Assembly (NCBI GenBank): GCA_964430755.1
Contig: CAYSFT010000063.1
Span: 1-11,255, forward strand
DNA: 11,255 bases
Direction of reading: 5' to 3'
From: Flemingiibacterium sp964430755
GTDB lineage: Bacteria > Bacillota > Clostridia > Oscillospirales > CAG-272
Made by a program: the position numbers and the translations under genes. The notes beneath the pieces were generated by a model. The model did no database searches. It saw nothing but the letters and a program-made list of their open reading frames with translations, and had not been told where the DNA came from. Shown piece by piece: positions 5,524 to 11,255 of the stretch. The stretch's first letter is position 1. Every line of letters starts with the position of its first letter.

Positions 5524-6384
5524 ATGCTTATTACGGAATATGCCAATGCACCGGAAATACAACCGTTAATTGATATAAAGATTTTATGGCTTGACTATAT
5601 CAATGCAAATGACAATTCAAGCTATAAGGATAAGCATTATCACTCTTTTTTTGAAATACACTTCGTTTTTTCGGGAATAGCGTGTTACGAAATTGGCAGA
5701 GAAGAGATTTTACTCCATCCGAATGAAGCTCTGTTGATTGCGCCAAATGTTGTCCATCGCCTTGCATATTCCGATGCCGATTGTCTGAAAACCTCACTTG
5801 CATTCACGCTTGACAGCAAGGATTTTCCGTATGTCATTTCTGCACTGAATACCTCACGGAAGTTCAGCTTCAGCGGTGAGATTATTGATAATGTCGATTT
5901 TATTCTGAAGCAAAAAGAGACAAACGATATTTTCACGCAGAATTTGATCTCCGGAAGAACATTTGAAATCATTTATTCGGTTCTGAAAATTCTTGGCGTA
6001 ACCTTGCCCGAAAATCACAAACATTCGGGAGACTCACGTGTTCTTGCGGCAAAGCACTATATTGAAAATAACAGAAGCCGTATGATTTCATGTGAGGATG
6101 TTGCGAAGGAATGCTGTCTGTCACGAAAACAGCTCAACAGAATTTTCAAACAGCACACGGGACAAACGGTTAACGATTATTTGGTTGAATCGCGTGTTAA
6201 CTATGCAAAGCGATTAGTGACACACTCCGAATACTCCGTAAAAGAGATCGGCTATATGATGGGGTTTGAGAGCACAAGCAGCTTTGTGGCGTTTTTTAAG
6301 CGGCACATGGGTTTGCCGCCGAAGCTTTACAGGTTAAAAAACAGTCACAGGGATGATGAAAGACCAAGTCTCACCAAAGTTTAA
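5524..6384 (+). CDS. AraC-family transcriptional regulator with cupin N-terminal domain (AraC-2)
   Basis: This 286-residue regulator has a cupin-like sensor domain marked by KHYHSFFEIHFVFSG (37-51) and the PNEALLIAPNVVH strand-turn-strand (66-78). The C-terminal AraC/XylS DNA-binding domain spans about 171-272, with the first helix-turn-helix around SCEDVAKECCLSRKQLNRIF (189-208) and the second around VKEIGYMMGFESTSSFVAFF (239-258). The family-typical GLPPKLYR (263-270) closes it. The start ATG follows AGGAGGTGG by 3 bases. It is divergent from the HpcH/HpaI aldolase gene, with 149 bases between the two starts, so the aldolase is its most likely target. It differs clearly from AraC-1 in sequence, so the two are not recent duplicates. 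The ligand is unknown, presumably a sugar or sugar acid connected to the aldolase pathway. Confidence 0.93.
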   Translation: MLITEYANAPEIQPLIDIKILWLDYINANDNSSYKDKHYHSFFEIHFVFSGIACYEIGREEILLHPNEALLIAPNVVHRLAYSDADCLKTSLAFTLDSKDFPYVISALNTSRKFSFSGEIIDNVDFILKQKETNDIFTQNLISGRTFEIIYSVLKILGVTLPENHKHSGDSRVLAAKHYIENNRSRMISCEDVAKECCLSRKQLNRIFKQHTGQTVNDYLVESRVNYAKRLVTHSEYSVKEIGYMMGFESTSSFVAFFKRHMGLPPKLYRLKNSHRDDERPSLTKV

Positions 6385-6399
6385 AATGATATAAAGTAA

Positions 6400-6446
6400 C
6401 GGAGCCTTACCGCCTTTGAAACGGTGAAGCTCCGATTTGTTTATTT
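6400..6446. terminator. Terminator between the convergent AraC-2 and ABC permease genes
   Basis: CGGAGC (6400-6405) pairs with GCTCCG (6429-6434). After one mismatch, TTACCG (6407-6412) pairs with CGGTGA (6422-6427, one G-U pair), closing a 9-base loop. A T-rich tract (ATTTGTTTATTTT) follows for the rightward AraC-2 transcript. The leftward transcript from the permease gene meets TTACTTTATATC, a weaker tract, so bidirectional use is likely but less certain. The tail overlaps the last codons of the permease gene (stop at 6441-6443). Confidence 0.78.
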
Positions 6447-7550
6447 TACAGGCATTTGCGCGAAACGCTTATACAGCGCCAGACACGAGATTGGCAGCAG
6501 TATAATCGGGATGAACATAAGCAATGGGGTATCTGAGAATATCCAGAGCCAATACTGCGCTGTCAGCAGTCTCATATATTTCGCAAACGGCAGCATCAGC
6601 GAAACGTCGATATATATCGGGCAAAGTACAAGTCCCAGAATAAAGATAAAGAAGGTGAATATATGTATCTTTGCCGAGTCTGCGAAAATTGCTGCTGCGA
6701 ACAGAGCGAGTGTGGCAATGGCGATGGAATAGATGAATATCGGCAAAAGAAGCTCTGTGAGGGTTGTATTTTTATTCATAAGGAATGATACAAGCGCCGC
6801 CGCCGTTGAAGCGAGCATTATACCGATTATTCGAACGCTCATATTTGGAATGACATTGTGGAGAAGTGTATTTTTCATGCCGATTCGTCCGCAGAGGCTT
6901 TTTATATCCTTCGAAATTAGGTCACATACGCCGTGCATGAGCATTACGAAAATGAGCAGAGACGCGATAGCGAGCGAATATGAACGTGTACGCACATCCG
7001 TATTTTGTGAGCTTGCCGTTGCCACAGCTTCGACGTACTCAATGTCAAAGGTGAAAGGTGCGCCGTCCGCCATCATATCGCGGTACTCGGCAACAACCTC
7101 GTCCTTGGTTATTGAGGCATCGGAAATTGATGCGGCGCTCATTATCGGCGCATATTCGGAAAAAATAGCCGCTGTAACGTGGTTTGAATATATTGCACGC
7201 AAAAAGGTGGAGGGTGAAGCGATAAACGTCACCGCCTTATCGAGCTTGTCTGATTTGAGTAAATCTTCGAGCCCCTCGGGGATCACGACGCCGCAGTTGT
7301 ATTCGCCGGTGCTTACCCTTTCGCGAAGTGTTTTTTCATCAGGACAAAGCTCATAGCTGTTTTCCGTGAGATACGAAACAATGTTTTTTGAGGTTATGCT
7401 CTCATCAAAATCGCAAACTCCCGCAATGGGCATTCCCTCGTTTTCACCGAGCGAAACGGAGGCGATGAGTGCAAATGTGAAAATCACGAGCAGTATCGGA
7501 AAATAAAGTGAGCGCAGTGTGCGTTTTAATGCCAGAAGATAATGATACAT
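6441..7550 (-). CDS. ABC-2-type transporter permease (second permease of the exporter operon)
   Basis: This 369-residue membrane subunit of an ABC exporter has the ABC2_membrane_3 layout: one N-terminal TM helix (about 16-34), a large extracytoplasmic domain (35-188), then a C-terminal block of about five TM helices (about 190-212, 238-257, 266-289, 296-313, 342-360). The extracytoplasmic part begins with IAGVCDFDES (42-51), the beta-strand/Asp pattern typical of these permeases, and has GEYNCGVVIPEG (82-93). An AAAGGAGG site lies about 10 bases before the ATG, the best ribosome binding site in this operon. It is last in the operon, 33 bases after the other permease gene, with which it probably forms a heterodimer. 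No hallmark for a specific substrate is visible. The layout also occurs in drug, sodium and lantibiotic-immunity exporters. Confidence 0.87.
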   Translation of the reverse strand: MYHYLLALKRTLRSLYFPILLVIFTFALIASVSLGENEGMPIAGVCDFDESITSKNIVSYLTENSYELCPDEKTLRERVSTGEYNCGVVIPEGLEDLLKSDKLDKAVTFIASPSTFLRAIYSNHVTAAIFSEYAPIMSAASISDASITKDEVVAEYRDMMADGAPFTFDIEYVEAVATASSQNTDVRTRSYSLAIASLLIFVMLMHGVCDLISKDIKSLCGRIGMKNTLLHNVIPNMSVRIIGIMLASTAAALVSFLMNKNTTLTELLLPIFIYSIAIATLALFAAAIFADSAKIHIFTFFIFILGLVLCPIYIDVSLMLPFAKYMRLLTAQYWLWIFSDTPLLMFIPIILLPISCLALYKRFAQMPVK

Positions 7551-7583
7551 TACTGCAAAAGCCTCCTTTCGTTTTAATAGGAT

Positions 7584-8759
7584 TTACGCTTCGAATTTTC
7601 CCGAGATGATGTTCCTGATCCGCGCTCTTATGAGGATAACGGACAGCACCGCATAAACAACTGCAAAACAGAGCGAGGGCGGATCCCAGCTTGCTCCGAA
7701 CATCGGCTCGAGGATTGCTTTTGCGGCTCCGAGCGGTGTGATACGGCCGATAAAACGCACACCCATCGGCAGCAGCTTCATCGGAATCAAGCCTCCGCAG
7801 AGTAACAGACCGCCGAGCGTGACGAGCGTATTTGAGGTTATGCCGTCACCGGTGCACATTGTCAGGCAGGCGCCCACCAGAGTTATGAAAAATGCCGCAA
7901 TAAGAGGCGCTATTAGGTTTGGCGTAATATTGAGAAAACCGCCAAGAGGGAGGATCACCGCGAGGATTATTATATAGCGGAAGACGGTCATTATAACGAG
8001 CTTCCAAAACATGAAGCGTACCGTTCCGATTTTATATGAGGACAGACGCGAGAGCAGTCCGCGTGTACAGTCTCTCGTGAAGAACGGGATGAAGAAAAGC
8101 GAAATCAAAAAGAGCATTGCAGAGAGCCAGCAGATAACAAAATACTGCATGGTGTCAAGTCCGCTGTTTTCATATGAAAGCTCCTCAACTGTGAAATACC
8201 GTTCGGGATCTGCCATGAGCTCGGCAATGAAACGGGTATTGGATTTCAAAAGATAGTCATCGTGTACGTCGTCGCCTGCGTTGGCTTCCTTTATCAGACG
8301 CTCACCTGCGAAAATTCCGAACTGTCCCGAAACGATAAGCTTTTCACCAAAGTTGACCGCCGATTCGATAAGCTCGCCTTGTGAAGACAGAGACGTTGAG
8401 AGATAAATCTGTCCTTTAGATTCTCTGCCGTGTGCGATATCGGAAACAAAATTCTCAGGCAGAATTATCGCGGCGGTGCATTCTCCGCTCATAACCTTAC
8501 TGCGTGCCGATTCCTCATCCGTTGTTTCAACCGAAAGCAGCGGATGTATATATTCCATTTCGCTTATAGTATTAATAAGGACTCGGCTTATCACCGAATC
8601 CTCATTATCAACTATCGCTACTTTTATTATGTCGCTCTTACTTGATGCTCCTTTAGTCATCGCTGCCGCAGCTCCTATGCAGATTACTGCTAAAAGCAAA
8701 AGCAGCAAAAACGATGCGGCGAGCGATCGGAAGAAGAACTTTAAGTCGCGTTTTAGCAT
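7584..8759 (-). CDS. ABC-2-type transporter permease (first permease of the exporter operon)
   Basis: This 391-residue membrane subunit is built like its downstream partner: TM1 (about 12-34), a large outside domain (35-203) and a five-helix C-terminal block (about 205-228, 253-275, 282-303, 312-330, 363-380). The outside domain opens with IKVAIVDNEDS (46-56), and ECTAAIILPENF (94-105) matches the equivalent place in the second permease, so the pair look like paralogues forming a heterodimer. LIPMKLLPMGVRFIGRITPLGAA (325-347) is the conserved loop before the last helix, close to the P-P-G-type segment seen in ABC-2 permeases. The gene starts 12 bases after the lipoprotein stop with no good Shine-Dalgarno sequence (AAAAAAGCA only), so its translation probably depends on coupling to the gene in front. 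Confidence 0.88.
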   Translation of the reverse strand: MLKRDLKFFFRSLAASFLLLLLLAVICIGAAAAMTKGASSKSDIIKVAIVDNEDSVISRVLINTISEMEYIHPLLSVETTDEESARSKVMSGECTAAIILPENFVSDIAHGRESKGQIYLSTSLSSQGELIESAVNFGEKLIVSGQFGIFAGERLIKEANAGDDVHDDYLLKSNTRFIAELMADPERYFTVEELSYENSGLDTMQYFVICWLSAMLFLISLFFIPFFTRDCTRGLLSRLSSYKIGTVRFMFWKLVIMTVFRYIIILAVILPLGGFLNITPNLIAPLIAAFFITLVGACLTMCTGDGITSNTLVTLGGLLLCGGLIPMKLLPMGVRFIGRITPLGAAKAILEPMFGASWDPPSLCFAVVYAVLSVILIRARIRNIISGKFEA

Positions 8760-8771
8760 ATTGCTTTTTTA

Positions 8772-10334
8772 TTAATACATACCGAGCAGGCTTATGATAT
8801 CCTGTGCGCTTTCTGCGATTTCGCCGAGCAGGCTTGTAATATCGGTTTCATCCATAGAAAGAATGTCGGTGTAAGCGCCGGTTGTCGGCATTGTGTCATT
8901 GGTGTTGAAGATAAGCGCGATCTCACCGACATCGATCGTCTCATAGCCGTTTGAAGCGGAGTTAACTGCAATTGTGGTTGAATCCTTTTCGGTGAGAAGC
9001 TTACCGTTTATAGCAAGCGACTCGCCTTCAAGCTCAATCTCGACTTCAAGCTCGCCGGACTTTTTATTCCAGTTAACTGTGAGGAACTTGGTTTTTACGC
9101 CTTCCAGCTTGCCGGTAAGCTCAGCTGCGTATGTATCATTTGTATCCTCGGTGACCTCATATTTGAAATACATTTCGTCTGTTTCTTCGCCATTGTCATA
9201 TTCTGCGCTGAAGCTGATTTCGTCAATGTCGGATGCAGACGGGCCGCAGATAGCTTTCATGACAACGGAGTCCTCGTTTCCGCTTATATCAATAGTTGCG
9301 CCAATGAGTTCCTTGGAGGACTTAGAAATATGAATTGTAAAGGAAAATTCAAAATCTTCGAGGCTTTCTCTGATGTCGTCCATGTTGTCGAGACCTTCGT
9401 CGATAGCACCGTTAATTGTTTCCATCAAGTCGTCCGCGGATGTGCTGTTCATTTCATCGAGCAGATCATCCATGCCGGCATCCGGATAAGCCGCGTTGAT
9501 GGCTTGTGCATAAGACTTGGTTGCTTCAGTTACAGCTTCGAGAATTTCCTCAATGGAATCATTGTCCTTTGCAAGTTCAAGTGCGCCCTTGATGATGTCT
9601 GCTATCTGATCGCCGGCGTATGTGAAGCTTACGTCTGTTGTTTTAACATCCTTGCCGCCGACGGTGAGTGTTGCGTCCTGTGTGGCGTTAGTGCCGTTAT
9701 TTTCGATGAGAGCGTAAATGTCGCCCTTGAGAGTATTCCATGGGCCCTCGATCTTTTTGTCAAGATCTGCAAAGTTTTCGTAAGCGGCAGCATAATTTCT
9801 CGCTGAACCGAATGCGGTGGTGAGATCATCGGCTGAGATGCCGAGGGGATATGCGCCGTCTTCACCGAACTCGGAATTGTTGAAAGCATCAGCAAAGTTA
9901 TCCAGCGAGAAGCCGTATACGTTCTTGCCGAAGAGTGCATTTGACGAAGCGGAGATCGAATTATTGTCTGCCATGTAATAAACCAGAAGATCTGCGATAG
10001 AAGTGCCGCCGGAGAGAATATTTGCAAGCAGAGCACCATTGCCGCCATCAGCATCGTTGTATGATTTGAGAGATGCTGCGAGATCGAGACCGCTTATGGG
10101 AGCAACCATTGCAAGAAGCGCGCCGGCGTCAATTCTCAGCTCAATACTTCCGCCGTTTGAAACCTTATCAAGCTTCTTTGCAAAGTCTGAATTCTCTGTG
10201 ATCGCGGTGATACTTTTGCTTGCCGCATCTTCAACTGTTTCCATAGGAGTTTTTTTGCTGCCGCAGGAAGCAAAGGTAAGTGCGGTTACAGCCGCGAGTG
10301 CTGTTGTTGAGATTCGGGTTAAAAGTTTTGCCAT
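8772..10334 (-). CDS. Large predicted lipoprotein of unknown function in the exporter operon
   Basis: This 520-residue surface protein has a signal peptide ending in a lipobox (LTFASC, lipidated Cys24). The mature part is strongly acidic. Residues about 30-340 are mainly helical and rich in Ala, Asp and Asn. From about 345 to 480 a long run of alternating beta strands (FSFTIHIS, ISFSAEYD, MYFKYEV, LEVEIELEG) suggests an antiparallel sheet, perhaps a LolA/LppX-like half-barrel, though this is a visual impression only. A short helix (about 495-515) ends the protein. I do not recognise a named family with confidence. The gene is 10 bases after the ATPase and 12 bases before the first permease, so it belongs to the transporter operon and likely works at the outer face of the exporter. 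It has no extracellular-solute-binding-protein signature that I can see, arguing against an importer. Confidence 0.88.
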   Translation of the reverse strand: MAKLLTRISTTALAAVTALTFASCGSKKTPMETVEDAASKSITAITENSDFAKKLDKVSNGGSIELRIDAGALLAMVAPISGLDLAASLKSYNDADGGNGALLANILSGGTSIADLLVYYMADNNSISASSNALFGKNVYGFSLDNFADAFNNSEFGEDGAYPLGISADDLTTAFGSARNYAAAYENFADLDKKIEGPWNTLKGDIYALIENNGTNATQDATLTVGGKDVKTTDVSFTYAGDQIADIIKGALELAKDNDSIEEILEAVTEATKSYAQAINAAYPDAGMDDLLDEMNSTSADDLMETINGAIDEGLDNMDDIRESLEDFEFSFTIHISKSSKELIGATIDISGNEDSVVMKAICGPSASDIDEISFSAEYDNGEETDEMYFKYEVTEDTNDTYAAELTGKLEGVKTKFLTVNWNKKSGELEVEIELEGESLAINGKLLTEKDSTTIAVNSASNGYETIDVGEIALIFNTNDTMPTTGAYTDILSMDETDITSLLGEIAESAQDIISLLGMY

Positions 10335-10344
10335 GACTGTTTGC

Positions 10345-11010
10345 TCACTTTCTTTTAATGTTTAATAGTGTTTCTTTGTAAAACTGTGCGAATGTTTCCG
10401 CACTTTTTGCCTGTTCGCCAATTTCCGCACGACTATATGTGAGCGGCGGTTTATCGAAAAAGATAATCGTATCGAAGAAAGTGTAAAATTCATTCGGATC
10501 GTGACCGACATATATTACGGTTTTCCCTTGACGCTTCCACTCTGCGATGATGTCTGTAAGCTCGTCGCGAAACGCGATATCGAGCGCGGCACACGGCTCG
10601 TCAAGCAGTATAATCTTCGGAGCTCCGATGAGAGCGCAGGCGATACTGACCTGCTTTTTCATTCCGCCGGAAAGATGCGAAACCCTTTTGCTCATATATT
10701 CGCTTACCGAGAATGGAAGCTCTTTGGGAACACTGCTCTTTGCGAGCTTTGCAAAAAAACGCAGATTTTCTTCGACTGTGGCGTCCTCCAAAAGTGCACT
10801 GCCCTGTGGGATATATCCGATTTTACCGTTTGTCTGAACGGTTCCGGATGAGCTTTTGAGTGCACCTGAAATGATACCGAGCGCGGTTGACTTACCGCAT
10901 CCGTTTGGCCCTGCAAAAACCAAACATTCCCCATCGTTTACAGAAAAGCTGAGCGATTTGATTATCTCGCTTTTACCGTATGCAAACGATATTGCGTCAG
11001 ACCTTACCAT
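10345..11010 (-). CDS. ABC transporter ATP-binding protein
   Basis: This 221-residue nucleotide-binding subunit powers the exporter encoded downstream. All canonical motifs are present: aromatic A-loop around YGK (11-13), Walker A GPNGCGKST (34-42), Q-loop Gln69, signature LSGGM (113-117), Walker B IILLDEP (133-139) with catalytic Glu138, D-loop AALD (141-144) and H-loop His170. The size and short C-terminal tail fit the drug/peptide-export type. The ATG at 11010 is chosen because the family usually starts a few residues before the first strand and a TGA lies in frame four codons upstream. Its ribosome binding site is poor: AGGTGG is 17 bases away. One ATPase with two permeases implies an ATPase homodimer with a permease heterodimer. 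It is the first gene of the operon. Confidence 0.95.
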   Translation of the reverse strand: MVRSDAISFAYGKSEIIKSLSFSVNDGECLVFAGPNGCGKSTALGIISGALKSSSGTVQTNGKIGYIPQGSALLEDATVEENLRFFAKLAKSSVPKELPFSVSEYMSKRVSHLSGGMKKQVSIACALIGAPKIILLDEPCAALDIAFRDELTDIIAEWKRQGKTVIYVGHDPNEFYTFFDTIIFFDKPPLTYSRAEIGEQAKSAETFAQFYKETLLNIKRK

Positions 11011-11056
11011 TTTATGTTGTCAGTTCACCACCTGTTTGTGTTTCGATGCTATTATT

Positions 11057-11085
11057 ATTTTACCACATTACAATGTAAATGTCAA
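11057..11085 (-). promoter_or_regulatory. Promoter of the ABC exporter operon with an inverted repeat in its spacer
   Basis: On the minus strand, TTGACA (11080-11085) and TAAAAT (11057-11062) are separated by 17 bases. The predicted start near 11050 gives a leader of about 40 bases. The spacer holds the inverted repeat ACATT-AC-AATGT (11065-11076), a position where a bound repressor would block polymerase. No regulator gene for this operon is inside the window. Confidence 0.72.
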
Positions 11086-11100
11086 GGGGACAGATAAAAG

Positions 11101-11255
11101 AGTGATTTGTATATTATGTGCAGCCTGGGGATTTTTTGAGTCTGCTAATTTGCGGATGCATCAGTAGTATTGAGAATTTTCTTTATTTAGTTGAGTTTTT
11201 TTGAAAAATGTTGTGATACAATTGATAGGTGACAAATAAAAAGAGAAATAGCTAC
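11101..11255. other. AT-rich non-coding right edge with a possible rightward promoter
   Basis: Between the exporter promoter and the window end I see no gene, tRNA or convincing hairpin. On the plus strand TACAAT (11217-11222) is preceded by TG at 11214-11215, an extended -10 pattern, with only T-rich sequence in the -35 zone. A gene beyond the edge, perhaps the regulator of the exporter, could be transcribed from here, but this is speculative. Confidence 0.3.

Noticed and set aside
6733..7356. A 207-codon open frame on the plus strand
   Set aside because: It lies fully antisense to the second permease gene, has no ribosome binding site or family pattern, and reads as a low-hydrophobicity shadow of the membrane protein.
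8772..10334. Large lipoprotein considered as a solute-binding protein of an importer
   Set aside because: The partner permeases are ABC-2 export-type with large outer loops, and the lipoprotein shows no recognisable binding-protein family motif.
6441..11010. Exporter operon considered as a bacteriocin or lantibiotic production/immunity system
   Set aside because: No precursor peptide, modification enzyme, peptidase domain or two-component regulator is present in the window, and the substrate cannot be inferred from the permeases.

Overview
This window looks like a chromosome segment from an uncultured or gut-type low-to-mid-GC Bacillota, most likely class Clostridia (inference). The reasons are strong AGGAGG-type ribosome binding sites, TTGACA-17-TATAAT promoters, Clostridia-like lipoproteins and ABC-2 transporters, and short AT-rich intergenic gaps. 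It holds ten protein-coding genes and no rRNA, tRNA, CRISPR array or complete mobile element that I can see.

Left part (1-1586, minus strand): a possible insertion-sequence end or other repeat remnant at the window edge; mscL, a mechanosensitive channel with an unusually long Ala/Glu/Lys-rich C-terminal tail; and a cupin-type AraC-family regulator (AraC-1). Middle-left (1587-3830): the AraC-1 gene is divergent from a two-gene operon encoding a TIM-barrel sugar phosphate isomerase/epimerase-like protein and a Gfo/Idh/MocA-type NAD(P)-dependent dehydrogenase. The intergenic region carries two identical 10-bp direct repeats exactly 21 bp apart just upstream of the operon -35 box, which is the classical geometry of an AraC-family activator site. 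The operon ends at a long bidirectional hairpin shared with a small lipoprotein gene.

Centre (3859-6446): the lipoprotein gene; an HpcH/HpaI-family aldolase gene; and a second, divergently transcribed AraC-family regulator (AraC-2). Two perfect consensus promoters lie back to back between the last two, with another 21-bp-spaced direct repeat between them. The isomerase/epimerase, dehydrogenase and aldolase are types seen together in catabolism of sugars and sugar acids, each next to its own AraC regulator. The actual substrate cannot be read from the sequence.

Right part (6441-11062, minus strand): one operon of ATPase, large 520-residue lipoprotein, and two ABC-2 permeases with large extracytoplasmic loops. 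The promoter has a small inverted repeat in its spacer. This is probably an exporter with a dedicated surface lipoprotein of unknown role, and it is the least explained system in the window. The last 190 bases hold only a possible rightward promoter for a gene beyond the edge.

All family calls are from motif recognition by eye; no database search was run.
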